Both the position numbers and the translations under genes were made by a program. 64,000 nt of DNA from Blautia glucerasea (GTDB lineage: Bacteria; Bacillota; Clostridia; Lachnospirales; Lachnospiraceae), in contig NZ_JAAITU010000010.1 of assembly GCF_013304385.1 (NCBI RefSeq), positions 1 through 64,000 on the forward strand, given 5' to 3'. Shown piece by piece: positions 29,702 to 38,483 of this stretch; within the stretch, counting starts at the first letter, position 1; the number at the start of each line of letters is the position of its first letter. The notes below the pieces were generated by a model. It ran no database searches. It saw only the letters and a list, made by a program, of their open reading frames with translations, and was not told the origin of the DNA.

Positions 29702-31057
29702 ATGATAGCACAGATATTGGCTGTAATAATTTTTCTGGCAATGTTCATTTTAATTATTACAGAAGTTTGGGAAAGACACATTGTAACGCTGGGATGTGCC
29801 CTTCTGACCCTGGTGGTCATTTTTGGTATCTGTATGCACAGTCCAAGTGCGATTATAGATACCTTAAACCTGAAAACCTTTTTCACAGAAGCGTTCTGGC
29901 ACACAACCGGACAAGCCAGTGAATCCTCTGGTGGTATTAACTGGGAAACCATCGTATTTATTGCCGGAATGATGATTATGGTGGAAGGTATGGCCAAATC
30001 CGGATTTTTCCGCTGGCTGTGTATGAAGATCGCCAAGATGGTCAAATATCAGATCATCCCGATTTTTATCACATTTATGGTACTTTCCTTTGTACTTGCA
30101 ATGTTTATCGACAGCATTACCGTGATCCTGTTCCTGGCAGCTGTTACGGTGGAGCTGTCCCAGCTGTTAAAGTTTAACCCTGTGCCAATGATCCTGTCTG
30201 AGATCTTTTGCGCAAATCTTGGTGGATCGGCTACTATGTGCGGAGATCCGCCAAACATTATCATCGGAACATCCCTGGGAATGTCATTTTCCGACTTTGT
30301 GACCAATACAGGTCTGATCGCAATTGTATGTCTTGTTGCAGTTGTGATTTATTTCTATCTGGTATTCAGAAAGGAACTGACCTCCAATGCCGTCACAAAG
30401 AATCCGGCAGATTATCCGGATCCTTCAGAGGCTATCACCAGCAAGGGAGGATTTGTGATCAGCTGGATCATTTTCCTGTGTGCAGTGGTTCTTTTGGTGA
30501 CACATTCTCAGACCGGGCTTACTGTATCCTGCATTGGAGTATTCATTGCTCTTGTTACATTGCTTACAGCAGGAAGAGATGCACTTGACCTTCTGAAAAA
30601 AGTAGATTATAAAACCCTTCTGTTCTTTGTAGGATTGTTTGTTGTCGTAGGCGGTCTGGAAAAGACCGGAATCCTTACGCTGCTGGCTGGCTTTATCGGA
30701 ACTGTCAGCGGAGGTAATCTGAAAGTAATGATTGCCATTATCATCTGGGTATCTGCAATTGCAAGTGCATTTATTGATAATATTCCATTTGCTGCTACCA
30801 TGATCCCAGTGATCAACAGTCTGGCAGCTACACAGGGGATTGAGATTTCCATCCTTGCATGGGCACTTGCTATGGGAACTGATATTGGCGGAAGTGCCAC
30901 ACCGATCGGAGCATCTGCCAATGTTGTGGGTATTGCCACAGCAGCAAAGAGCGGTCATATGATCAAGTGGGGAAGATATTGCAAATCTATGGCTCCGGCG
31001 ACCATACTTGTGATTCTGATCTCCATGGTTATGATATATGTACGTTATTTACCGTAA
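29702..31057 (+). CDS. SLC13/ArsB-type ion transporter permease
   Basis: The 451-residue protein has about eleven transmembrane segments. It carries two inverted-topology motifs of the ion-transporter superfamily: GGSATMCGDPPNIIIGTSLG near residue 175 and IDNIPFAATMIPVI with GSATPIGASANVVGIA near the end. Such permeases carry dicarboxylates, citrate, sulfate or arsenite with Na+ or H+; the substrate cannot be chosen here. ATG 29702 follows GGAGG. A kinase-like gene follows after 16 bp. Confidence 0.9.
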   Translation: MIAQILAVIIFLAMFILIITEVWERHIVTLGCALLTLVVIFGICMHSPSAIIDTLNLKTFFTEAFWHTTGQASESSGGINWETIVFIAGMMIMVEGMAKSGFFRWLCMKIAKMVKYQIIPIFITFMVLSFVLAMFIDSITVILFLAAVTVELSQLLKFNPVPMILSEIFCANLGGSATMCGDPPNIIIGTSLGMSFSDFVTNTGLIAIVCLVAVVIYFYLVFRKELTSNAVTKNPADYPDPSEAITSKGGFVISWIIFLCAVVLLVTHSQTGLTVSCIGVFIALVTLLTAGRDALDLLKKVDYKTLLFFVGLFVVVGGLEKTGILTLLAGFIGTVSGGNLKVMIAIIIWVSAIASAFIDNIPFAATMIPVINSLAATQGIEISILAWALAMGTDIGGSATPIGASANVVGIATAAKSGHMIKWGRYCKSMAPATILVILISMVMIYVRYLP

Positions 31058-31073
31058 TGGGAGGGAAGAGAAG

Positions 31074-31673
31074 ATGAAGCAGTTAATTATTTCAATCGGA
31101 CGAGAGTTCGGAAGTGCAGGACATGAGATCGCAGAGCGCTTGGCGAAGCGTTATGGACTGCCGCTGTATGACCACAATCTTTTGGATGAAGTGGCTGCCA
31201 GTCATAATATGGACAGCCAGGAGCTTCAGGAATATGATGAAATGAAGCACAACAAATTTCTGTACCGCTCTATCAATGGGATGAGCAGTTCACCGGCAGA
31301 CAATGTGGCAAATATGCAGTTTAACTTTCTTCTGGATAAAGCAGAGAAAGGCCAGTCTTTTGTGATCGTAGGCCGTTGCTCTGAAACGATCCTGAAAGAT
31401 TATGAAGGATTGGTTTCTGTCTTTATCATTGGTGACATGGAAAGCAAAGTAGCCCGTGTGCAGCATCTTTACGGAAAAAGCGAGAAAGAAGCTGAAAGAT
31501 TCATCAGAGAAAAAGACAGAAAAAGAAAGAAATACCATGACAGTCGCTGTAAATCAAAATGGTCAGATTCCCATACCTATGATCTGAGCTTGAACAGCAG
31601 TAAGTTAGGGCTTGAGGGAAGCGTGGATTTCCTGGCAGATTACATTGACAGACGCATGAAAGGAACAAAATAA
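31074..31673 (+). CDS. Cytidylate-kinase-like family protein
   Basis: The 199-residue protein has the N-terminus typical of the cytidylate-kinase-like family (ISIGREFGSAGHEIAERLAK) followed by YGLPLYDHNLLDEVA. It also has VIVGRCSETIL and an Arg/Lys-rich lid (FIREKDRKRKKYH). The glycine loop is GREFGSAGH rather than a classical GxxGxGKS/T, so nucleotide kinase activity is not certain. ATG 31074 follows GGGAGGG, 16 bp after the permease gene, indicating an operon. Confidence 0.88.
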   Translation: MKQLIISIGREFGSAGHEIAERLAKRYGLPLYDHNLLDEVAASHNMDSQELQEYDEMKHNKFLYRSINGMSSSPADNVANMQFNFLLDKAEKGQSFVIVGRCSETILKDYEGLVSVFIIGDMESKVARVQHLYGKSEKEAERFIREKDRKRKKYHDSRCKSKWSDSHTYDLSLNSSKLGLEGSVDFLADYIDRRMKGTK

Positions 31674-31768
31674 ACCTGTAACAATAAAAATAATAATAGT
31701 AATAACATAATAAAAGTAATAAAACAATAAAAGCAATAAAAGTAATAAACCAAAAAATGCCAATCAGG

Positions 31769-31804
31769 AAATGGCGCAGTCTTTAAACAGGCTGCGCTAT
31801 TTTC
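31769..31804 (+). terminator. Terminator after the kinase-like gene
   Basis: AAATGGCGCAG pairs with CTGCGCTATTTT across a 12-base loop. The preceding 31674-31760 is low-complexity AATAAAAGT-type sequence; the whole 31674-32022 gap contains no gene. Confidence 0.8.
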
Positions 31805-31894
31805 ATTGAAGATTTGTTCAGTAGAGAAACATGCAAAGCAGTCATTCGATACTTATACAAAGAGCAACAGATGAATTCTTTCCATGGTTAGGGC

Positions 31895-31954
31895 TTGACA
31901 ACATACCGGGAATTGGATAAATATAGATATAAGATAATCGGGAAAGCACTTTCC
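31895..31954 (+). promoter_or_regulatory. Promoter and LacI-type operator of the yesL-like gene
   Basis: TTGACA (31895-31900), 17 bases, and TAAATA (31918-31923) form a promoter. GGAAAGCACTTTCC (31941-31954) is a LacI-type dyad just downstream of the expected start, where a bound repressor would block transcription. Related dyads occur at 32891 and 34094. Confidence 0.7.
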
Positions 31955-32022
31955 TGGCTGCTATCTCACCCTATTATAAAATAGTTCGCCCAGGAAAATA
32001 CACAAGAAGAGAGGAAAAGACA

Positions 32023-32673
32023 ATGAAACGATTTTTTGGCACAGACTCCCCGTTGTTCAGATTTATGACTATCCTTCTGGAACTGGCAGAGATCAATCTG
32101 CTCTTCATCCTATGCTCCCTGCCGGTTGTGACCATGGGAGCCTCCTACGCAGCCATGACAGACAGTATGAATGAAATGCATGTTCACGGTGAAGGTTGTT
32201 TTTCGGCAAAACGGTTCTTCCAGGTGTTCAAAAAAAGCCTGAAGCCTATGATTCCAATCGGGACCGTGATCCTGGTATGCTGCGTTGGGCTTGGCTTTAA
32301 TGTGAATTATGTTTTGAAAACCATGGAAGGGACAGGACGTATCTTATTCTGCGGGATTTATGTGGTACTTTTCCTGATCCTGTCAGGTATCTTTCAGTAT
32401 TCAGCATTTATTGCAGCCAAAACAGAAAAGTGGAATAAAGATGATCTGAAAAACAGTTTTCTGCTGGCTTTGGCCAAATTTCCTCTGGTGATCCTGACTA
32501 CACTTCTCACTGCTTCAGTTCTTTCGGTACTTATGATGTCTGTATCACTTATGCTGCGTATGCTGCCGCTGATTCTTCTCTTCTGGTTTTCCTGTCCTGC
32601 CTACGTCTGTGTAGGATTACACAGAAGGGCACTAAAGCCGCTGCTTCCGGAGCTGTTCAGCGAGGAAGATTAG
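32023..32673 (+). CDS. YesL-family (DUF624) membrane protein
   Basis: The 216-residue protein has five or six hydrophobic helices (near residues 20-40, 75-95, 105-128, 148-170 and 175-195) and the DUF624 N-terminus (FRFMTILLELAEINLLFILC). YesL proteins accompany carbohydrate ABC transporters in Firmicutes, but their function is not known. It has its own promoter and LacI-type operator, so it is probably part of the regulon of the LacI gene downstream. ATG 32023 follows GAGAGG. Confidence 0.85.
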   Translation: MKRFFGTDSPLFRFMTILLELAEINLLFILCSLPVVTMGASYAAMTDSMNEMHVHGEGCFSAKRFFQVFKKSLKPMIPIGTVILVCCVGLGFNVNYVLKTMEGTGRILFCGIYVVLFLILSGIFQYSAFIAAKTEKWNKDDLKNSFLLALAKFPLVILTTLLTASVLSVLMMSVSLMLRMLPLILLFWFSCPAYVCVGLHRRALKPLLPELFSEED

Positions 32674-32739
32674 AAATAAGGATATAGCCTCCGGCAGGAT
32701 TGCAGAAGTGTACAGAAAAGTATAGAAGGCTTTAGCTAA

Positions 32740-32906
32740 GAAAACGCTTACCTAAAATAGCAGGAAAAGCCGGAAAAGTATCCAAAAACAAACATTTAAA
32801 ACTATGCATAGTGACGAAAACAGCCAGAAAGTAAGGAAAAGCTTAGAATATTATTGACAGAAACAGGAAAGAGTGATAACTTCTTAATCAAGGAAAGGGC
32901 TTTCCT
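32740..32906 (+). promoter_or_regulatory. Promoter and operators of the lacI-type gene
   Basis: TTGACA (32854-32859) precedes a weak -10 (TAACTT 32877-32882, or GATAAC with a short spacer). AGGAAAGGGCTTTCCT (32891-32906) is a 16-bp dyad at the expected start, indicating autoregulation. A weaker half-related site, GAAAACGCTTACCT, lies at 32740-32753. Confidence 0.65.
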
Positions 32907-32926
32907 GATAAGCGGAGGAATAAGGC

Positions 32927-33943
32927 ATGGCAGTTACGATTGAAGACATTGCAAACGAGGCAAAGGTTTCCATCGCTACCGTATCCCGAGTGATCAACGA
33001 TACAAAGGCGGTAAGCCCGGAACTGAAACAAAGAGTTCTGGATGCGGTAGAAAGGAACCGGTTCAAACCCAACACATTTGCCAAAGGACTGGCAACAGAT
33101 AAGTCCAATATCATTGGCGTGATCGTGCGGGATCTTTCCAATTCGGTTATTTCTACAAGCATTAAAGGAATCAACCGTGTCTGTCAGAAGAAAGGCTTTA
33201 CAGTAATGATCTGTGAGTCAGACGGAGACAGGAAGAAAGAGAAGGTGCTGCTTGAGAGAATGCAGGAGCAGAGGGCATCTGGAGTGTTGCTGGCAGGTGT
33301 GAACATTGACAGTGACCGTGTGAAATGGATGCTGGATCTGGATTTTCCTGTGGTACTTCTTACTCAGCAGGCTTCTGACGGAAAGACAAAAATCAATACA
33401 GTGATCCATGACAATAAGAAAGCTGTGATCGATGCGGTAGAGTTTCTGGCAGCCAATGGACATAAGCGCATCGCTTATATCAGTGGACCTAAGGAGGACT
33501 ATTCTTCTGGGACATTAAGGCTTCAGGGTTTTCGCGAGGCAGTAGATAAGTTAGGACTGGAGATACCGGAGTCTTATATTACTATCGGTGATTTCTCCTA
33601 CGACAGTGGAGTAAAGGCTATGCAGCGAATCTATGAGGAGAGCATGGTGCTTCCCACTGCTGTGCTTGCCTGCTGTGATATGACGGCGGTTGGCGCTCAG
33701 GCTTGCATTGCCAAGTTTGGCATGAAGGTACCGGAAGACATTTCTGTTATGGGGATTGATGATTCTGAGGTTTCCATGTATGTAACCCCTGCATTGTCTA
33801 CGGTACGGATTCCTTATTATGATGAGGGCAAGAAAGCGGCTGAAGAGCTGTTTTCCCTGATTGAAAACCAGGAGAAAACCACTGAGAAGCTTACATATGT
33901 TCCTCACAAGATCATCCGCAGATTCAGCGTTAAAAAGATTTGA
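32927..33943 (+). CDS. LacI-family repressor of the amylosucrase operon
   Basis: The 338-residue protein has the LacI helix-turn-helix and hinge helix (TIEDIANEAKVSIATVSRVI, then NRFKPNTFAKGLAT) and a periplasmic-binding-protein-like sugar domain (IGVIVRDLSNSVISTSIKGI, VMGIDDSEVSMYVTPALSTV). It probably binds the GGAAAG/CTTTCC dyads found before yesL, before its own gene and before the transporter operon, and releases them when a sugar is bound. ATG 32927 follows GCGGAGGA. Confidence 0.93.
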   Translation: MAVTIEDIANEAKVSIATVSRVINDTKAVSPELKQRVLDAVERNRFKPNTFAKGLATDKSNIIGVIVRDLSNSVISTSIKGINRVCQKKGFTVMICESDGDRKKEKVLLERMQEQRASGVLLAGVNIDSDRVKWMLDLDFPVVLLTQQASDGKTKINTVIHDNKKAVIDAVEFLAANGHKRIAYISGPKEDYSSGTLRLQGFREAVDKLGLEIPESYITIGDFSYDSGVKAMQRIYEESMVLPTAVLACCDMTAVGAQACIAKFGMKVPEDISVMGIDDSEVSMYVTPALSTVRIPYYDEGKKAAEELFSLIENQEKTTEKLTYVPHKIIRRFSVKKI

Positions 33944-34043
33944 TGATACAAGAATTGTAAGATTATAAAGTATGAAATAATCCAAGGGTATCATAGTTAA
34001 GCAGTAATATAGAAAGATTTGTTCATTTCTGATGAGCACAGGC

Positions 34044-34088
34044 ATCCTGCTTTGTAACATCAGCTGTTATCAGGCAGGATACTTTTTC
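34044..34088 (+). terminator. Terminator after the lacI-type gene
   Basis: ATCCTGC (34044-34050) pairs with GCAGGAT (34074-34080), with an inner GTAACA/TGTTAT stem, and is followed by ACTTTTTC. Confidence 0.75.
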
Positions 34089-34093
34089 AAAAA

Positions 34094-34113
34094 GTAGGTA
34101 AGCGCTTTCCTAC
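34094..34113 (+). promoter_or_regulatory. LacI-type operator of the sugar ABC transporter operon
   Basis: GTAGGTAAGCGCTTTCCTAC is a 20-bp dyad with only one mismatched pair and the AAGCGCTT centre typical of LacI-family operators. It lies about 90 bp before the binding-protein gene. Confidence 0.85.
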
Positions 34114-34205
34114 GGGGAAACTGCGGCCTTTTTCAGAAAAATACTTAAGAAACTGTTCCCGAAAGGGTGCAAGATAAAATATCATATATCTAAGGAGGAT
34201 ATAAC

Positions 34206-35492
34206 ATGAAGAAAACAATGTTACGAAGAGCCACAGCACTTGGCGTGATCGCAGCTATGACTGCATCTCAGTCTGCTTTCGTCTTTGCAGATGAGGAAAA
34301 CGCATCTGGCGACAAGATCACACTTACTTTTGCTTTTGATGAGGGCGTTGGCACACCTACAGAAGAAGCAATCAAGGCATTCAACGAGAGCCAGGACAAG
34401 ATCGAGGTTCAGTCCTATCATCTTCCACAGGACGCTAACAACCTTCATGATGATTTTGTAAACAAAATGGTATCTGAGGATACGAGCATTGATGTTATGG
34501 CACTTGATGTTGTTTACGTAGCAGAGTTTGCATCTGCCGGATGGATCGAGGCACTGGATGATCTGTACACAGAGGATGAACTGAGCGCATATCTGGATGG
34601 TACAGTAGAAGGCGCAAAATACGATGGTAAGCTTTATGCAGCACCATGGTTCACAAACGCATCTGCACTGTTCTATCGTACAGATGTACTTGAGGATTTG
34701 GGAATTACAGAAGTTCCTACCACATATCAGGGATGGATCGATGTATATGAGAAGCTTGGCGAGGATTCTGGTATTGATTATGCATTCTGCTATCAGGGAG
34801 CACAGAGCGAGGCTATGGTTTGCAACTGGGTTGAGTTCCTTGCATCCTTCGGCGCAAGCGTACTTGACGAGGACGGAAATCCTACATGCAATACTCAGGA
34901 AGCAATCGATGCTACACAGCTGATGCATGATTACATTGGAACATATGCTCCGGAAGGAACAACCACATATGCTGAGACAGAGTCACAGCAGGTATTCCAG
35001 GAGGGCAAAGCTCTTACATGCCGTACATGGTCTGGTACATGGAATACATTTAACGATGCAGAGCAGTCTGAAGTTGCAGGAAAAGTTGGTATGACAATGC
35101 TTCCTGTATACAATGAAGGCGATACAGCACACAGCTGCCTTGGCGGTCTTGACCTTGCTGTAAATACATACATTGACGACGAGCACAAAGAAGCAGCTAA
35201 GACATTCATCAAATGGTTATCTTCTGAGGAAGAAGAGAAAGCATTCTGCCTCAGCTCTTCTCAGCCGCCGACAGTAAAAGCTGTTTACTCTGATGCAGAT
35301 GTACTTGAGCAGATCCCATTCTACACAGATTTCTATTCAATCATCGAGACTGGTAAAGGCCGTCCATCTACTCCGGATTACTCCTTATTATCTGATGCAA
35401 TCCAGAGAAACGTACATGCAGCTCTGACTGGAGAGACACCTGTAGAAGACGCATTAAACGCACTTCAGGAAGAGGCAGAAGGACTTCAGTAA
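34206..35492 (+). CDS. Extracellular sugar-binding protein of an ABC transporter
   Basis: The 428-residue protein has a signal peptide (residues 1 to about 29, ending SAFVFADEE) and the family 1 solute-binding fold (TLTFAFDEGVGTPTEEAIKA, YAAPWFTNASALFYRTDVLE). Family members bind oligosaccharides and hand them to MalFG-type permeases, which are encoded downstream. There is no lipobox cysteine, so anchoring is not by lipidation in the usual way. ATG 34206 follows AAGGAGG. A terminator directly after the gene should make its mRNA more abundant than that of the permeases. Confidence 0.92.
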   Translation: MKKTMLRRATALGVIAAMTASQSAFVFADEENASGDKITLTFAFDEGVGTPTEEAIKAFNESQDKIEVQSYHLPQDANNLHDDFVNKMVSEDTSIDVMALDVVYVAEFASAGWIEALDDLYTEDELSAYLDGTVEGAKYDGKLYAAPWFTNASALFYRTDVLEDLGITEVPTTYQGWIDVYEKLGEDSGIDYAFCYQGAQSEAMVCNWVEFLASFGASVLDEDGNPTCNTQEAIDATQLMHDYIGTYAPEGTTTYAETESQQVFQEGKALTCRTWSGTWNTFNDAEQSEVAGKVGMTMLPVYNEGDTAHSCLGGLDLAVNTYIDDEHKEAAKTFIKWLSSEEEEKAFCLSSSQPPTVKAVYSDADVLEQIPFYTDFYSIIETGKGRPSTPDYSLLSDAIQRNVHAALTGETPVEDALNALQEEAEGLQ

Positions 35493-35604
35493 TTATAGAA
35501 GTCTGACCGGAAAGTAATTTTGAATGCAGATCGCAAAGCGACCGCGTTCATGAGCAAGTAGCGGAGCGGATCGCGAATTTCCGCTTTACAAGATAGTTAT
35601 TACC

Positions 35605-35687
35605 GGGGCTGCTGCACTAAATACGCACTGCTGAATAAAATGCATATTTATTCACAGCGGCTGTTTATTGCAGCAGCCCTGTTTTTG
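35605..35687 (+). terminator. Internal terminator between binding protein and permeases
   Basis: GGGGCTGCTGCA (35605-35616) pairs with TGCAGCAGCCC (35669-35679), followed by GTTTTTG. The upstream stretch 35505-35600 holds further GC-rich palindromic pieces (AGCGGA/TCCGCT). It is probably a partial terminator that sets transporter stoichiometry. Confidence 0.8.
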
Positions 35688-35712
35688 AGACAGGCAATGG
35701 AGGAATAAAACC

Positions 35713-36612
35713 TTGAAAACGAAAAAGATGAAATCGCAGGTTAAGGAGGCAAGAACTGCATGGGCTATGCTTGCTCCTGCCCTTGTTGTTCTGGGAGTGA
35801 TCCAGGCATACCCTATTCTGCGTACCTTTTGGCTCAGCTTTCATGAGATGAACCTGAAAAGGCCACAGACAGGATTTCCATGGATCGGACTTGAAAATTA
35901 TGCAAAGATCCTGTCCGACAGCCGTGCCGGTGAGGACATTATGTTCACACTGAAATTTACAATTGCAACGGTGGCACTGGAGTTGATCATCGGTTTTGCA
36001 GCAGCTCTGATCATGAACCGGGCATTTAAGGGAAGAGGTCTGGTACGTGCAGCGATCCTTGTGCCTTGGGCAATTCCCACATCTGTATCTGCTATGATGT
36101 GGAAATTTATCTACAATGATCAGTATGGTATGTTTAATGATATTCTTTACAGACTTGGCATCATTGACGGATATAAAGCATGGCTCAGTACAAGGAGCGG
36201 AAGCTTTATGGCTATGGTGATCACGGATGTTTGGAAAACGGCACCGTATATGGCGCTGTTGCTTCTGGCCGGACTGCAGGTTATTGACGAGGGACTGTAT
36301 GAGGCAGCAAAAATCGATGGTGCAAATGTATTCCAGAGATTTTTCAAGATCACGCTGCCCATCGTAAAGCCATCCCTGTTGGTTGCACTTCTGTTCAGAA
36401 CACTGGATGCATTCCGTGTATTCGACCTTGTAAGCGTATTGACAGGCGGTGCCAATGGTACAGAGAGTATTGCCATGTATGCATACAAGCAGCTGATGAC
36501 CTTCCTGAATTTCGGTTATGGTTCAGCACTTGCCATTCTGATTTTTATTATTGTATTTGGAATCAGTCTGATTTACATGTGCTTCCTGAAGAAAGATTTG
36601 ACTGCAGAGTAG
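35713..36612 (+). CDS. Sugar ABC transporter permease (MalF-like)
   Basis: The 299-residue permease has six transmembrane segments and the EAA loop (EGLYEAAKIDGANVFQRFFKITLP) that contacts the ATPase. TTG 35713 is taken as start because GGAGG (35699-35703) is well placed; ATG 35728 is an alternative. It pairs with the next gene. No ATPase is encoded in the operon, so a shared MsmK-type ATPase is presumably used. Confidence 0.93.
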   Translation: MKTKKMKSQVKEARTAWAMLAPALVVLGVIQAYPILRTFWLSFHEMNLKRPQTGFPWIGLENYAKILSDSRAGEDIMFTLKFTIATVALELIIGFAAALIMNRAFKGRGLVRAAILVPWAIPTSVSAMMWKFIYNDQYGMFNDILYRLGIIDGYKAWLSTRSGSFMAMVITDVWKTAPYMALLLLAGLQVIDEGLYEAAKIDGANVFQRFFKITLPIVKPSLLVALLFRTLDAFRVFDLVSVLTGGANGTESIAMYAYKQLMTFLNFGYGSALAILIFIIVFGISLIYMCFLKKDLTAE

Positions 36613-36622
36613 AGGTGTATTT

Positions 36623-37462
36623 ATGAGTAAGAAAACAAAACGTACAGTAGGATGGGTTGCATTTTATATATTTGTTGCAGCATTCGTTGTTTTACTGCTG
36701 CTTCCTTTTATCTGGCAGTTCCTGACTTCCGTGAAACCGTTAAATGAGATTGCAGAGATGCCTGCGAAATGGATCCCAAGCTATTTCCATGGCCAGTTCT
36801 ATGTGAATGTATTTACAAAGCATCCGTTTGCACGATATATGCTGAACAGTCTGATCGTGGCAACTTCTGCCACACTGCTCAGTCTGCTGATCGGCGCATC
36901 AGCCGCTTATGCATTATCACGCCTTCATTTTAAAGGCAGGGCTGTTTTACTGATGGTGATCCTGGGAGTATCCATGTTCCCTACCATTGCAACATTATCA
37001 CCACTGTATCTGATCCTGAAAAATATGAACCTGCTGAATACCTACCAGGGACTTATCCTTACTTATATCGGATTTTCCCTTCCAATGGCAATCTGGCTGA
37101 TGACCAACTTCTTCTCCCAGATTGAAAAAGGATTTGAGGAAGCAGCAGCAATTGACGGATGCAGTCATTTCCAGACATTTGTAAAGATCATGCTTCCGCT
37201 GATCAAACCGGCTACATTTTCTGTAGGACTTCTGGTATTTATCAACTGTTGGAATGAGTATCTGTATTCACTTACATTTATGAGCAAAGATGCAATGAGA
37301 ACAGTACCTGTTGGAATTGCTCTTTTCCCAAGCAACTATCAGCTGCCATGGGGAGATATGGCAGCAGCTTCCATTGTCTGCACACTGCCACTGATCGCAC
37401 TGGTACTTATTTTCCAGAAGAACATTGTAGCAGGTCTGACAACCGGTGGTATGAAAGGTTGA
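36623..37462 (+). CDS. Sugar ABC transporter permease (MalG-like)
   Basis: The 279-residue protein has six membrane helices and the EAA loop (GFEEAAAIDGCSHFQTFVKI, then MLPLIKPA). It forms a heterodimer with the MalF-like protein encoded 10 bp upstream. ATG 36623 follows AGAGGTG. Both resemble type I carbohydrate importers for oligosaccharides, which agrees with the amylosucrase-type enzyme at the end of the operon. Confidence 0.93.
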   Translation: MSKKTKRTVGWVAFYIFVAAFVVLLLLPFIWQFLTSVKPLNEIAEMPAKWIPSYFHGQFYVNVFTKHPFARYMLNSLIVATSATLLSLLIGASAAYALSRLHFKGRAVLLMVILGVSMFPTIATLSPLYLILKNMNLLNTYQGLILTYIGFSLPMAIWLMTNFFSQIEKGFEEAAAIDGCSHFQTFVKIMLPLIKPATFSVGLLVFINCWNEYLYSLTFMSKDAMRTVPVGIALFPSNYQLPWGDMAAASIVCTLPLIALVLIFQKNIVAGLTTGGMKG

Positions 37463-37499
37463 TTTTTGGAAACTATTCAGTAGAAAGGAAAATAATATA

Positions 37500-38396
37500 A
37501 TGGAACATATCGCACTGACAGAAAAACTGGAATTCAGCCGCATTATTGCAGGCTGCATGCGTACACTGGATGCAGGGATGGACGGTGATAAGCTTCGTGC
37601 TTTCGTTCATGGCTGCATGGACCTGGGTATTGATACATTCGACCATGCACCGGTATATGGAGCTGGCAAATGTGAGAAAATTTTCGGAGATGAGGTACTT
37701 AGAAAAGATCCTTCTCTTCGTGACAAAATGAAAATCGTTACAAAAGCAGGTATTATTTTACCGGGACAGAAGGGAAATTCCCATATTTATTATGATTCCA
37801 CAAAGGAAAATATCCTGGCTGAGATGGATGCATCTCTGGAGCGCCTGGGTACAGACCATGTAGATCTTCTTCTGATCCATCGTCCGGATGTGCTGAGCAA
37901 TCCACAGGAGACTGCTGAGGCCCTGGCACAGATCGTAAAAGAAGGAAAAGCCCTCAATGTTGGTGTATCCAACTATGAGCCTGCACAGCTGGAAGCACTT
38001 CAGAAATACCTGCCGGTTAAGGTCGTTGCAAACCAGATGGAGTTCTCTGTAAAAGCTACTTACAATTTCTTCAACGGTGTTGTAGACAATGCACAGATGA
38101 ACCAGACAGGCCTTATGGCATGGTCCCCGCTTGGCGGCGGCAGCGTATTCAAGGGTGAGGATGAGCAGTCTGTACGTCTTCGCGCAGAGATCCAGAAGAT
38201 CGCTGAAGCACATCAGGTAAGCATGGATGTGGTTATGTATGCATTTGTTCTTCGTCATCCGGCTAAGATCATGCCGATCACCGGAACCATGAACCTGGAT
38301 CGTGTGAAAAATGCAGTGGATGCACTGAAGCTTGAGCTTACCTATGATGAGTGGTATGCGATCCTGGCTGCATCCCGCGGATTTGATGTGCCGTGA
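37500..38396 (+). CDS. Aldo/keto reductase family oxidoreductase
   Basis: The 298-residue TIM-barrel oxidoreductase has the catalytic Asp and Tyr in GIDTFDHAPVYG, the Lys in MKIVTKAGI, the His in DLLLIHRPD, and NADP-binding residues in the C-terminal part (IMPITGTMNLDRVKNA). It resembles the YdhF-like group. In this operon it may reduce a keto or aldehyde group on a sugar derivative produced by the neighbouring dehydrogenase. ATG 37500 follows AAAGGAAA. Confidence 0.9.
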   Translation: MEHIALTEKLEFSRIIAGCMRTLDAGMDGDKLRAFVHGCMDLGIDTFDHAPVYGAGKCEKIFGDEVLRKDPSLRDKMKIVTKAGIILPGQKGNSHIYYDSTKENILAEMDASLERLGTDHVDLLLIHRPDVLSNPQETAEALAQIVKEGKALNVGVSNYEPAQLEALQKYLPVKVVANQMEFSVKATYNFFNGVVDNAQMNQTGLMAWSPLGGGSVFKGEDEQSVRLRAEIQKIAEAHQVSMDVVMYAFVLRHPAKIMPITGTMNLDRVKNAVDALKLELTYDEWYAILAASRGFDVP

Positions 38397-38425
38397 TCAT
38401 AGATTCTTGTATAGGATAAGATTGT

Positions 38426-38451
38426 ACGAAAAGGGAGAAGTCCCTTTTCGT
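38426..38451 (+). other. Intercistronic hairpin
   Basis: ACGAAAAGGGA (38426-38436) pairs perfectly with TCCCTTTTCGT (38441-38451) across a GAAG loop. There is no T-run; it is probably an mRNA-stabilising or partial-attenuation hairpin between the two oxidoreductase genes. Confidence 0.65.
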
Positions 38452-38483
38452 GCTGCCTAAACGAAAAGAGGAGTAGACATAAA

